A stretch of 58,284 nt of DNA. It comes from JAFARZ01 sp035651595 (GTDB lineage: Bacteria; Actinomycetota; Actinomycetes; Streptosporangiales; Streptosporangiaceae). A program made the position numbers and the translations under genes. Position 1 is the first letter of the stretch. Each line of letters begins with the position of its first letter. Positions 44,761-52,953 of the stretch are shown one piece after another. The notes under the pieces are model-generated. The model was not told where the DNA came from and ran no database searches. It was given only the letters and a program-made list of their open reading frames with translations. The stretch spans positions 1-58,284 of the forward strand of contig DASRFJ010000018.1 of assembly GCA_035651595.1 (NCBI GenBank), given 5' to 3'.

Positions 44761-45465
44761 TTACTTGCGCCGGGCGGCGGTGACACGTCGGGCGAGTTCG
44801 TCCTTGTTCATCGCGGAACGGCCTTCGATGCCGAGCTTGCGGGCTTCCTGGTACAGCTCGGCCCTGGTCTGGCCATTGGCCTTGACCTGGCCGTTGGCCT
44901 TGCCCCGCCCGGTTGCCGCGTCGCGCGCCTTGTCCGCCGCCGCTACCGCCGGTCCGGCGCTCTTCAGCACCCCGGGACGCGGTGGCGTGGCGGGGTGCGG
45001 CCGGGTCGGCGCCGTCTCCTTGCCGTCGCGGACCTTCGTGCCGATCTCGCTGGCTTCCTTCTTGGACAGCGCCTTGCGCAGCTTGGGCCAGACCTGGGTC
45101 TCCTCGAACTCGATGTGCTCGCGCCCGGACTCGGTGAACTCGGCGAGGAGCTTCTCGAACTTGGCATCGCCTGCGTCCAGCTTGGACAGCTTGTTCAGCA
45201 CCTGCTTGGCTTCCTGCTCCTGCCCGGTCGCGGTGTCCGCGAGTTCGTCGCCGTCGGGCAGTTTGTCCCGCACGGCCGGCCAGAAGTACATCTCCTCCAG
45301 CGCCTCGTGCTTGGACTCCTCGATGATCAGCTGTTCGACCTGCTCCTTCCGCTTGGCCAGCGCGTCGTCACTCGCGCCGCGCCGGGGCCGGCTCTTCTGG
45401 AGCCGGGCCAGCATCTGCTTCACTTCCTGGTGATCCGCCGCGAGGACGTCGAAGATGTCAGGCAT
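44761..45465 (-). CDS. Hemerythrin-like protein fused to a Rho-N/SAP-like domain
   Basis: 234 residues with AAGGGAGG before the ATG. The hemerythrin part (DHQEVKQML, ESKHEALEEMYFWP, EHIEFEETQVWP) covers about 1-150. A Pro/His-rich linker (APTRPHPATPPRPG) leads to a C-terminal motif (TRAELYQEARKLGIEGRSAMN) that shares GRSAMNK with the small protein at 28997-29254. The paralogue at 32923 has the linker but stops before this domain. I infer a redox- or oxygen-sensing protein tethered to nucleic acid. A weak GTTT-N15-GGAAAG promoter lies upstream on the minus strand (45495-45519). Confidence 0.88.
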   Translation of the reverse strand: MPDIFDVLAADHQEVKQMLARLQKSRPRRGASDDALAKRKEQVEQLIIEESKHEALEEMYFWPAVRDKLPDGDELADTATGQEQEAKQVLNKLSKLDAGDAKFEKLLAEFTESGREHIEFEETQVWPKLRKALSKKEASEIGTKVRDGKETAPTRPHPATPPRPGVLKSAGPAVAAADKARDAATGRGKANGQVKANGQTRAELYQEARKLGIEGRSAMNKDELARRVTAARRK

Positions 45466-45755
45466 CGCGCCTCCCTTGTTGTGGTGGTGCTTCGCTTTCC
45501 AGCGAACGCGACGGTAAACGGGTCGCCCCCCGGGTCGCCTGGGTAGGGCGAGCGACTCACTCGAACGAGAGGGCTGCGTGCGTGCGCTGTTCCGCCCGCA
45601 CGGCTGAGCTATAGACGGCTGCCGTACGGCGTATTAGCGTGATGTCCACGGTTGACGAGCCAGCCGGGTCCGGTGATCCGGCGGCCGTCTGCCTGCATGC
45701 TGCGTGCTTACCTGTTCCGTTCTCCCCGGGCCATAATCCGAGGGAGGCGGTACGC

Positions 45756-46116
45756 ATGCCAGATCCGGCAGCATCCCGCACGGCGGTCGTCGTGGCACTA
45801 CCCGCCGACGTCGACGACCGCAGCGCCGCCCAGGCCTACGACCAGCTTTTACGCGGCCGTCACCGGCGATGCGGAGGTGGTCGTCGCGGACTTCACCGCG
45901 ACCGTGTTCTGCGGCCACTGGGCGCTCATCCGGCTGCTGTCTGTGCAGCGGCGGGTCGCGGCCCGCAACGGTCAGCTCCGGATCGTCGCGCCGCCCGGCG
46001 GCCCGGTGTTCCGGGTGCTGGAGATGACCGGCCTGGACAAGCTGCTCCGGGTGTTCCCGACCGCCTATCACGCGGCGGCCGCCCCCGTGGAGGTAGCGGC
46101 TGGCAGCGGCACATGA
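45756..46116 (+). pseudogene. STAS-domain (anti-anti-sigma-like) gene with a frameshift
   Basis: The ATG at 45756 has a strong GGGAGGCGG site. The first frame gives MPDPAASRTAVVVALPADVD, continuing to AQAYDQLL. It then loses the reading frame at a TTTT run (45847-45850). Removing one T restores a normal STAS continuation in the other frame: YAAVTGDAEVVVADFTAT, FCGHWALIRLL and so on to the stop at 46116. It aligns throughout with the intact paralogue at 47726-48148, which also shares upstream sequence. It is either a true pseudogene, a slippage site, or a sequencing error in a homopolymer. Confidence 0.7.
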
Positions 46117-47129
46117 ACCACCGTCCGTTTGGATAAATCAAGATCTTTCATCCGAACGTCCTTGGGTTCAACGTCATCGCGCCCCAGATACGCCCGATGG
46201 TGTCGGCGAGTTCGGCGATCTCCCGCGCGTCGCTGACGTGCTCGGGCTCCGCGGGGTTCATGCTCGGCGAGATGGCGCAGGACCACGGCGTGCTCGTCGA
46301 GGGCCGCCACCGCGCTCCACAGCTTGGCCTCCGCCGCCTCGGCCTGCGCCGCGGCCAGCGTCCGCGGCGCGAACTGGTGGCCTACGTGGCAACGGAAATA
46401 GGAGATCGACGGCAGCGAGACCTCAGCCATGCCGCCACCACACTCCGGGCAAGCCAGGCGGGTCAGCCGGGTCTCACCGCCCGCCAGGAAGCCTGGATCA
46501 CTGCTGTCAGCCATCCTCGTCACGGCACTCTCGCGTTGCAAATCGTGAACCTCCCGCTCTAGCTGGGCAGACCGGCGAACCGCCCGCGTCACTGCCGCCG
46601 CAAGCTCGGCGGCAGGGACAGCCAGCGCACCCGGGGCCGCGGCCAGAGCGGCCTTGGGCATCGAGCCGTGCGGTGCCTCATCCGGGACCTCGACCAGCAC
46701 CTGGCCGCCGGCTTCGGCCACATGAGCCGCGCCGACCGCGCCGTCATCGAGCATCCCGGACAACACCACGGCGGTCACCAGCGGACCAGCGGATCGCGCC
46801 GCCGTCTCGAATAGCAGATCCACCGCCGGCCGGACCCGGTTCACCCGGGGCCCGCGGCTGAGCCGTACCTTGCCGTCGTCCACCATCAGATGAAAATCCG
46901 GCGGCGCGACTAGTATCTCCGCCTCGCGCAGCGGCGCGCCGTCGGTGGCATGAGTCGCGGGCAGCCGCCCCTTCCGGCGCAGGATCTGCGGCAGGCGGCT
47001 GTCGGCCTCGGCGCCGATGTGGATCACCACCAGTACCGCCGCGGGCAGGTCCGCGGGCAGCTCAGTCACCATACGCAACAGCGCCGGATGGCTCCCGGCT
47101 GATCCGCCGACCACTACCACGCTGCCCAC
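46068..47129 (-). CDS. CheB-type protein-glutamate methylesterase without receiver domain; C terminus apparently frameshifted
   Basis: The CheB catalytic domain covers about 1-190 with the Ser in GGSAGS, the His in VVIHIG and the Asp in SGMLDDG. A later region has CPECGGGM and CHVGHQF, a possible zinc site. With no chemotaxis genes near, it probably acts in a stress-signalling pathway, as in many non-motile actinobacteria. After about residue 290 the frame becomes Arg-rich (RARQRRAGDRRTRRHH). Another frame from about 46262 gives a much better tail (AEPEHVSDAREIAELADTIG) ending at 46148. I suspect a one-base indel near 46265. The annotated stop overlaps the STAS pseudogene. Confidence 0.8.
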   Translation of the reverse strand: MGSVVVVGGSAGSHPALLRMVTELPADLPAAVLVVIHIGAEADSRLPQILRRKGRLPATHATDGAPLREAEILVAPPDFHLMVDDGKVRLSRGPRVNRVRPAVDLLFETAARSAGPLVTAVVLSGMLDDGAVGAAHVAEAGGQVLVEVPDEAPHGSMPKAALAAAPGALAVPAAELAAAVTRAVRRSAQLEREVHDLQRESAVTRMADSSDPGFLAGGETRLTRLACPECGGGMAEVSLPSISYFRCHVGHQFAPRTLAAAQAEAAEAKLWSAVAALDEHAVVLRHLAEHEPRGARARQRRAGDRRTRRHHRAYLGRDDVEPKDVRMKDLDLSKRTVVHVPLPAATSTGAAAA

Positions 47130-47145
47130 GCGCGCCTCCTCGACG

Positions 47146-47535
47146 TCAGCGGCGCCGCGATGCCTGCGAGGTCCGCGACTCGGCAGCGATCTGCTCGACC
47201 ATCTGCTGGGCCAGGACGCTGACCTTGACGTTGGCGCGCTGAGATGCCCGCCGCAGGAGGTCGAACGCCTCGCCGGGTCCGCACCGGTTCTGGGCCATCA
47301 AGATGCCTTTGGCCTGCTCGATCACGGGCATGCTGTCCAGCCTGGCCTGAAGCCTGGCGAACGCGGAATCGTGCAGCAGTTCCCGCTGCGACCTGGCCTC
47401 GTGGCTCTTGTCCATGGTCGCCTGCAAGCGCGCCTTGGCCTGCTCGAATCTTCGCGCCTGTGCGTCGAATTCCTGTCGCATGGCCTCCAGGCGAGCACCG
47501 TCCGCCGGCTGCGCGTCGGCAGAGCCCGGGTCCAT
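47146..47535 (-). CDS. ANTAR-domain RNA-binding regulator
   Basis: 129 residues from the ATG at 47535. The N-terminal 60 residues are a coiled coil (DAQARRFEQAKARLQATMD). The C-terminal ANTAR domain is clear: VIEQAKGILMAQNRCGPGEAF, with the expected three-helix pattern, then LLRRASQRANVKVSVLAQQ. ANTAR proteins bind paired hexaloop hairpins in mRNA leaders and act by antitermination. No GAF or receiver domain is attached, so its signal input would come through the coiled coil. It lies 16 bases upstream of CheB on the same strand. Confidence 0.88.
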   Translation of the reverse strand: MDPGSADAQPADGARLEAMRQEFDAQARRFEQAKARLQATMDKSHEARSQRELLHDSAFARLQARLDSMPVIEQAKGILMAQNRCGPGEAFDLLRRASQRANVKVSVLAQQMVEQIAAESRTSQASRRR

Positions 47536-47725
47536 GGTCCCGACGCTACCACGCGGTCGTGGCGGCCACCGGGCAGCGGCCGGGGCTAGCCCCCCAATTA
47601 CAAGCGGTATCATGGCAGTAACGGTTGTCGAGTCAGCCGCCCGGGAATTCCGGGCTGCTGTTGGCATGCCGGCAGATCAACCTGGTTCCTCCCGGAGGCA
47701 CGCTTTCTCGCGAGAGGGGGTCCCG

Positions 47726-48148
47726 GTGCCTGATACCCAACATTCTTCGATGTCCGGTGGCGTGGCCGTGGTGGCCGCGCCAGCCGAGATCGATGTCACC
47801 ACCGCGGAGCAGCTAAGGGTGGCATTGCTCCGGGCCGCCGGTCACCTGCAAACGGTGCTCGTGGCCGACCTGACGGGAACCCTGTTCTGTGATTCCGCCG
47901 GCCTCACCGTGCTGGTCAGAGCGCACCGCCGGGTCGTGGCCGAGGGCGGCCAGCTTCGGCTGGTCCTGCCCGCCGACGGCCCAGTCGCCCGGATCATAGC
48001 CCTGACCGGCCTGTACCGCCTCATACCCTGCTTCCGCAGCCTGGCCGAAGCCGCGGACCCGCGACCCGCCGCCACGACCTGGCGCCCGTCTGTCAGCGCC
48101 GCGCGACCCGCCTCGTCAGCGCTGTCCGCCCCGGTAAGCCTGAACTGA
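47726..48148 (+). CDS. STAS-domain protein (anti-sigma factor antagonist type)
   Basis: 140 residues from a GTG with GAGAGGGGG upstream. A single STAS domain (VAVVAAPAEIDVTTAEQLR, then VLVADLTGTLFCDSAGLTVL) has the phosphorylatable Ser in DSAG, the site used by SpoIIAA-like antagonists. The C-terminal 30 residues are an Ala/Ser/Pro tail. Its intact state contrasts with the frameshifted paralogue at 45756. It would bind an anti-sigma kinase such as the HATPase protein at 53881-54828; that pairing is inferred. The stop overlaps the next STAS gene start (TGATG). Confidence 0.88.
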   Translation: MPDTQHSSMSGGVAVVAAPAEIDVTTAEQLRVALLRAAGHLQTVLVADLTGTLFCDSAGLTVLVRAHRRVVAEGGQLRLVLPADGPVARIIALTGLYRLIPCFRSLAEAADPRPAATTWRPSVSAARPASSALSAPVSLN

Positions 48149-48499
48149 TGAGTCAGGACCTGCTGACCGCATCCATCGCGGCCGCGGGATCCGGGCCGGT
48201 GATCAATCATGCTGTCCGGTGAGGCGGACCTTGCCTCCGCCGGGCGCCTGCGCGAACTGATCGATGCTCAGCTCGCCAGTGGGGTACGGCAACTGACGAT
48301 CGACGTATCGGGATTGCGCTACGCCGACTCGGCGTCGGTCCGGGAGCTGCTGCTGGCGGCCAGGACATTGCACGAACGGGACGGGCATCTGATCCTGCTG
48401 CGTCCGCAGCGGCCGGTGGCCAGGCTCCTTGAGCTGAACGGCGCCGACCGGCTGATGACGATCAGCGCGACCAGCACGACCAGCACGTCGCCGCCGTGA
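48148..48499 (+). pseudogene. Second STAS-domain gene, apparently frameshifted near its 5' end
   Basis: An ATG at 48148 overlaps the preceding stop, the normal arrangement for coupled genes, and gives MSQDLLTASIAAAGSGPVIN before meeting a stop at 48222. From about 48209 another frame carries a good STAS domain (LSGEADLASAGRLRELI, LTIDVSGLRYADSASVREL) to the stop at 48499. Dropping one base near 48205 joins the two into a full-length STAS protein. If the ATG at 48209 is used instead, the domain lacks its first strand. The DSAS phospho-site is kept. Confidence 0.6.
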
Positions 48500-48519
48500 C
48501 ATGTGACGAGGGCACCCCG

Positions 48520-48857
48520 ATGGAGCCGCCGGCGCCCGCACCGGAGATGGTCGACGCCGCGCGGCGTCATCTGACCGGCCAGTACGCTTCCGGCGTGGAC
48601 CTGCTGCTGTGGGACCTGGAAAAGCGGCCCATGCCAGATGGTGACGCCGTGCAGGCAGTGGTCTCCGCCCGTGCGGATGGGCACCGGCCGGACGCGCTGG
48701 ACATCGCGTCGGCGAACTGCTGCGCTTCCTTGGCCGCCGACGCGAACTGATCGGCGGACAGCTGATGGCCGCGCCCCCTCGCGCCGTCGGCCATTCTGTC
48801 CGCGTCGCGATCACGACGGTGACCGGGACGCTCATGACCGCTGTTACGTGCCGCTGA
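48520..48857 (+). pseudogene. Small actinobacterial protein of unknown function, probably frameshifted
   Basis: The ATG at 48520 follows GAGGG. The first frame (AARRHLTGQYASGVDLLLW, then LEKRPMPDGDAVQAVVSA) looks like a real helical protein but ends abruptly in CCASLAADAN at 48750. A different frame from 48711 continues the helical pattern (GELLRFLGRRRELIGGQLM) to a stop at 48857. A missing base near 48707 would explain this. It follows the STAS genes closely and may belong with them. I do not recognise its function. Confidence 0.5.
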
Positions 48858-49558
48858 GCGCTGGCGGCCCGGTGGTCGCGGTCGCGCTCTCGGGGCGGCC
48901 AAGCGCGCGATAGGTCCACCCTGCCGCTACCCACGTGCGCGGGTCGAGCGCGTGACGGCCGTCGGCCACGACGCGCCGGCCCGCCACAGCGCCGAATTCA
49001 TCCGGGTCAGCGGCGGTGAACTCGGGCCACTCGGTGAGGATCAGCAGCACATCCGCGCCACGGGCGGCGTCGAGCGCGGTCGCCGCGTAGCCGAGCTGCG
49101 GGCACTTCTGCCTGGCCCGGTCCATGGCGGCGGGATCGTAGGCGGTGACCGCCGCGCCCGCCCGGGCCAGTTCCGCGGCGACCGCCATCGCCGGGGAATC
49201 CCTGATATCGTCCGTCTCCGGCTTGAAGGCGAGGCCGAGCACGCCGACCCGGGCATCTGCCAAGTGGCCGCCGGCGAGTTCCCGTGCCAGCTCTACCATC
49301 CGGTCTCGCCGTCCGGTGTTGATCGCGTCCACTGCGCGCAGGAGTGTCGCGGCTTCGGCGACGCCGAGCTCGGCGGCGCGCTTGCCGAACGCCCGGATGT
49401 CTTTCGGCAGGCAGCCGCCGCCGAACCCGAGCCCCGGCTGGAGCCATGCGCTGCCGATCCGTGGATCGTGACCGAGCGCTCGCGCCAGCAATGCACGCCG
49501 CGTGCACGGTACCGAGATATCCGGTGCCGAGAACGGTGAGCCGGAGCGTGTCGGTCAT
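48844..49558 (-). pseudogene. ugd: UDP-glucose 6-dehydrogenase remnant with large internal deletion
   Basis: The normal N terminus is present (MTDTLRLTVLGTGYLGTVHA, a Rossmann GxGYxG motif). Within about 70 bases it is followed, in another frame, by the later part of the enzyme (LARALGHDPRIG, GLGFGGGCLPKD with the catalytic Cys, and the C-terminal UDP-binding domain with LGLAFKPETDDIRDSP). A family member is about 430-450 residues, so roughly 220 residues are missing and the parts are out of frame. The protein cannot be functional. The start overlaps the alcohol dehydrogenase stop (ATGA), so it once formed an operon with it. Confidence 0.85.
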
Positions 49559-50706
49559 GCCGCCGCGCCCGCTGGGTGCAGGATGACCTTGGTGAATCCG
49601 CCGGTCCGCCGGTCGAAGTTCTCGTACGCCTCAGGCGCCTGCTCCAGCGGCAGCTCATGCGAGACCAGCAGCGATGGCTGAGCCTGACCGGCGATGATCA
49701 AGTCGCGCAGGTGCTCGTTGTACCGCTTGACCGGGCACTGGCCGGTGCCGAGCCGCAGGCCCTTCTGGAACAGCTTGCCGAAGTCGAACCCGATCCGCCC
49801 GTCCTTGGCGCCCTCGTCCGCCGCGCCGGGATCCTGCGGCATGTAGACGCCGACGATGCCCAGGCCACCGGTGGACCGGACACATTGGACCAGCCAGTCC
49901 ATCACCATTTCCGCGTGCTCGTTGCCGTCCGGGTCGTGCGCTTGGTAGCCGACCGCCTCGATGCCGCAGTCCACGCCCAGCCCGCCGGTAGCGTCGAGGA
50001 TGTGCTCGACCGGGTCCGCGGCCGAGATGTCGACCGGCGTGGCCCCGAACCGCTCGGCCAGGATCAGCCGGTCCGCGTGCATGTCGACCACGAACACCCG
50101 CGAAGCACCGCGGAGCCGCGCGCTGTGCGCCGCGAGCAGTCCGACCGGCCCGGCGCCGAACACCGCTACCGTGTCCCCCGGGCTCACCCCGGCCAGCACG
50201 GCACCGTGATACCCGGTCGGGAAGATGTCGGACAGCATGGTGAAGTCAAGCTCGAACTCCTCCCCCGGCGGCAACGGCAGCAGGTTGAAGTCCGCGAAGG
50301 GCACGCGCAGGTACTCGGCCTGCCCGCCGTCATAGGGGCCCATCTGCGCGTAGCCGTAGGCACCGCCGTCCACGCCCTCGACCGGATTGGCCCGCAGGCA
50401 GAACGAGGTCCAGCCGGACACGCAGTTCCGGCAGGTGCCGCACGAGACGTTGAACGGCACGCTCACCCGGTCGCCCGGCCGGAACCAGGTGACGCCCGGT
50501 CCGGTTTCCGCGACGATCCCCATGTTCTCGTGGCCGAGGATCTTGCCCTGTTCGACACTGGTCCGGCCCTCGTACATGTGCAGATCCGAACCGCATATGT
50601 TCGTGGTCGTCACCTTGATGATCGCGTCGCCGGGCGCCTCGATCCGCGGCTCAGGCACTTCCTCGACAGCGACCTGGAACGGTGCCTTGTAGACAACTGC
50701 CTTCAT
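49555..50706 (-). CDS. Zinc-dependent alcohol dehydrogenase, formaldehyde-dehydrogenase-like
   Basis: 383 residues. The catalytic zinc site is visible as CGSDLHMYEGR and GHENMG; the structural zinc loop has four Cys (CGTCRNCVSGWTSFC). The NAD-binding motif is GAGPVGLLAA. Length and the GGAYGYAQMG and DIFPTGYHGA segments match the glutathione-independent formaldehyde dehydrogenase group. The expected product, formate, would feed the formate dehydrogenase encoded 10 kb away; this link is inferred. A perfect GTTT-N15-GGGTAG promoter lies 45 bases upstream. Confidence 0.9.
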   Translation of the reverse strand: MKAVVYKAPFQVAVEEVPEPRIEAPGDAIIKVTTTNICGSDLHMYEGRTSVEQGKILGHENMGIVAETGPGVTWFRPGDRVSVPFNVSCGTCRNCVSGWTSFCLRANPVEGVDGGAYGYAQMGPYDGGQAEYLRVPFADFNLLPLPPGEEFELDFTMLSDIFPTGYHGAVLAGVSPGDTVAVFGAGPVGLLAAHSARLRGASRVFVVDMHADRLILAERFGATPVDISAADPVEHILDATGGLGVDCGIEAVGYQAHDPDGNEHAEMVMDWLVQCVRSTGGLGIVGVYMPQDPGAADEGAKDGRIGFDFGKLFQKGLRLGTGQCPVKRYNEHLRDLIIAGQAQPSLLVSHELPLEQAPEAYENFDRRTGGFTKVILHPAGAAA

Positions 50707-50751
50707 GAGCTCCTCCGTCCGGAATCCGCCGTGCTTCAGACGCGGCAGCCG

Positions 50752-50776
50752 CTACCCACAGCCCCGAATGCGAAAC
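50752..50776 (-). promoter_or_regulatory. SigB/SigF-type promoter of the alcohol dehydrogenase
   Basis: On the minus strand GTTT (50773-50776), 15-base spacer, GGGTAG (50752-50757): a full match. Confidence 0.6.
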
Positions 50777-50783
50777 CGCCGGT

Positions 50784-50808
50784 GTTTGACGGCGCCTCGA
50801 CCGGTAAG
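50784..50808 (+). promoter_or_regulatory. Divergent SigB/SigF-like promoter
   Basis: GTTT (50784-50787), 15-base spacer, GGTAAG (50803-50808). It ends nine bases before the transporter ATG, which has no ribosome site, so a leaderless transcript is likely. Confidence 0.4.
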
Positions 50809-50817
50809 CCGACTGCG

Positions 50818-51507
50818 ATGTCCACTGAAACTGAGTCAGAAGTGATGCCCCACGACGCGGTCCGGATCATGCTGCGTCCCGTGGCGAGCAGCCTACCTTT
50901 GGGGTTCTTCGCGTTCGGCAGCGGAACCGTGCTGCTCAGCGCGACGGAGCTGCACTGGGCACCGGTTACCGACGGCAAGCAGCTGATGATCATGGTCCTG
51001 GCGTTCGTGGTGCCGCTGGAGCTGATTTCCGGGATGTTCGCGTTTCTCGCCAGGGATCACGGCGCGGCGACCGGGCTGACTCTGCTCAGCGCCGCGTGGG
51101 CGGCGATCGCGATCACCGTACTCGGCGGGCCGCCGGGTGCCTTGAGCGCTTCGCTGGCCATCTTCCTGCTGACGCTGACACCGGTGATGCTGCTCATGAC
51201 CGCGGCCTCGGTGCCGGCGAAACCGCTGTTCGCCGTCCTGCTGCTGCTCGGAAGCTGCCGGTTCGCGCTCACCGGCGTCTACGAGGCCAGTGGCATTGCC
51301 GCGACGGAGAAGGCGGCCGGCTGGCTGGGCGTCCCGCTCGCCGTGTTCGCGCTCTACGGCGGCTTGGCGCTGCTGCTGGAAGAGGGCAGCCGTCGCACCG
51401 TGCTGCCGCTGGGACGGCGCGGGACGGCCAGGATCTCGGTGGAGGGCGACCTCGGCCACCAGATCCAGCACGCCAGCAGGGAGCCGGGCGTACGCCGCCA
51501 ACTGTAG
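50818..51507 (+). CDS. GPR1/FUN34/YaaH-family transporter
   Basis: 229 residues with six membrane segments. The first helix region RPVASSLPLGFFAFGSGTVL is the actinobacterial version of the family's N-P-x-x-L-G-x-x-G-F motif. Family members take up or release acetate, succinate or ammonium. The C-terminal 35 residues are cytoplasmic and charged. It is divergent from the alcohol dehydrogenase over a 111-base region with two facing stress-type promoters. It lacks a clear Shine-Dalgarno site. Confidence 0.82.
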   Translation: MSTETESEVMPHDAVRIMLRPVASSLPLGFFAFGSGTVLLSATELHWAPVTDGKQLMIMVLAFVVPLELISGMFAFLARDHGAATGLTLLSAAWAAIAITVLGGPPGALSASLAIFLLTLTPVMLLMTAASVPAKPLFAVLLLLGSCRFALTGVYEASGIAATEKAAGWLGVPLAVFALYGGLALLLEEGSRRTVLPLGRRGTARISVEGDLGHQIQHASREPGVRRQL

Positions 51508-51509
51508 GC

Positions 51510-51533
51510 GTTTACCGGGACACACCTGGGTAG
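51510..51533 (+). promoter_or_regulatory. SigB/SigF-type promoter
   Basis: GTTT (51510-51513), 14-base spacer, GGGTAG (51528-51533), ending nine bases before the ATG at 51543; consistent with a leaderless transcript. Confidence 0.55.
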
Positions 51534-51542
51534 CCGGCCGCC

Positions 51543-52508
51543 ATGACTGCCTTCGGATACACCGCGATGGGGGAGCAGACGCCGGCCAAGCAGCTGGTCA
51601 CCGACCTGGTAGCGGCGGAGATGGCCGGTTTCGACTTCTCCGTCATGTCGGATCACTATTTCCCCTGGATCGAGGAACAAGGCCACTCGCCCAACACCTG
51701 GGCCGTGCTGGGCGCGGCGGCGCAGGCGACCCAGCGGCTGCCGCTGATGACGTTCGTGACCTGCCCCACGTTCCGTTACCATCCGGCCGTCGTGGCCCAG
51801 CAGGCGGCCACCGTCGGTGTCCTGTGCAGCGGCAGGTTCACCCTCGGGCTCGGCGCCGGAGAGAACCTCAACGAACACGTCACCGGCTGTGGCTGGCCCG
51901 TCGCGCGGGTGCGCCAGGAGCGCCTCACCGAGGCCGTCGAGATCATCCGGGAGCTGTTCACCGGCGACTACGTGAACTACTCGGGCAGGCACTTCACGGT
52001 GGAACGCGCCAAACTGTACGACCTGCCGGACCAGCCGCCGCCGATCGGCATCGCCGTCTCCGGCCCCGATTCGGTCAGCCTCGCCGCCGAGCACGCGGAC
52101 GCGATGATCACCGTCGAGCCGTCCGCCGACCTGGTCCGGCAGTTCGAGGACCGCGGCGGCACCGGCAAGCCCAAGTACGGCCAGCTCGCGATCTGCTACG
52201 GGCCGGACGAGGCGGCCGCACGCCAGCAGGCGCGGCGCTTGTGGCGCTGGGCGCTACCCGGCTGGCACGTGATGGCGGAACTACCGGACCCGCGCGCGTT
52301 CGAGGCCGCCACCGAGCACGTCACCGAGGACGACATCGCCGAACTCGTCCCCTGCGGCCCGGACCTCGGGCAGTACGTCAAAGCGGTCAAGCAGTACCTG
52401 GACGCCGGCTTCACCCACGTCGCGCTGGTGCAGGTCGGTGCCGACCGCCAGCACGGCTTCTTCGAGTGGGCGGCCAGCGACCTGCTCCCCGCGCTCCGCG
52501 AGCTCTAA
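51543..52508 (+). CDS. F420-dependent LLM-class oxidoreductase (glucose-6-phosphate dehydrogenase-like family)
   Basis: 321 residues forming a bacterial-luciferase-like barrel. The N terminus (FGYTAMGEQTPAKQLVTD) and the SDHYFPW segment are typical of the TIGR03557 F420 family, related to Fgd. GRFTLGLGAGENLNEHVTG is the phosphate and cofactor-binding stretch. It should transfer hydride to or from coenzyme F420 in the cytoplasm; substrate unknown. It is followed 19 bases later by a palindromic element that can act as its terminator, and preceded by a stress-type promoter. Confidence 0.92.
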   Translation: MTAFGYTAMGEQTPAKQLVTDLVAAEMAGFDFSVMSDHYFPWIEEQGHSPNTWAVLGAAAQATQRLPLMTFVTCPTFRYHPAVVAQQAATVGVLCSGRFTLGLGAGENLNEHVTGCGWPVARVRQERLTEAVEIIRELFTGDYVNYSGRHFTVERAKLYDLPDQPPPIGIAVSGPDSVSLAAEHADAMITVEPSADLVRQFEDRGGTGKPKYGQLAICYGPDEAAARQQARRLWRWALPGWHVMAELPDPRAFEAATEHVTEDDIAELVPCGPDLGQYVKAVKQYLDAGFTHVALVQVGADRQHGFFEWAASDLLPALREL

Positions 52509-52527
52509 CCCCGGTAACGTTGGAATC

Positions 52528-52576
52528 ATTGCGGACCGTTACCTACCCGGATCGGGGGGTAACGGTCCGCCAAAAT
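52528..52576. mobile_element. Short palindromic element (MITE-like family), also a terminator
   Basis: A 13-base perfect stem, GCGGACCGTTACC (52531-52543) with its complement (52558-52570), and a 14-base loop. Same end sequence as the elements at 26336 and 42406. Confidence 0.6.
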
Positions 52577-52667
52577 CCAGCCCGCCCGCCGGCCTGCCCG
52601 AAATGGGTCAGATGTCCTGGTACAGGGGTGTGGGCTGCGCTATCACGGCCGGACCGGGAGACAGGCG

Positions 52668-52724
52668 GTGAGCGCACGTTGTTGGGCCCGCCGACAGTGA
52701 GCGCACGTCGTGGGCCCGCCGATA
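52668..52724 (+). repeat. Tandem direct repeat, two ~29-base copies
   Basis: Both copies begin GTGAGCGCACGT and end GGGCCCGCCGA(C/T)A; they differ by one base in length. Confidence 0.7.
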
Positions 52725-52953
52725 GTGGATAAAACCTCGAACAGCGCCAGGGAGTGCGCTGGCGCACCGCCAGCCACCTGATGCACGCCAGCCCCAGCAG
52801 CTATCGGGCAGGGTGCCGCAGACGGCCAGGCCGGCACATCCACGTTGCCGGCGGGCTTGGTGATGCCGCGCACCCGGCACACTCGGCGCACCCGGCGCGG
52901 CAGGCGCGGCAGGCGCGGCAGGGCGCGGCCGGGCGATGCCGCCCAAAGCACAG

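Larger units (their letters stand above)
52509..52953. other. 445-base gap with palindromic element and tandem repeats
   Basis: It holds the short palindrome at 52528-52576, a two-copy 29-base direct repeat at 52668-52724, and a run of GGCGCGGCA-like 9-base units around 52890-52930. No gene was found. Confidence 0.6.
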
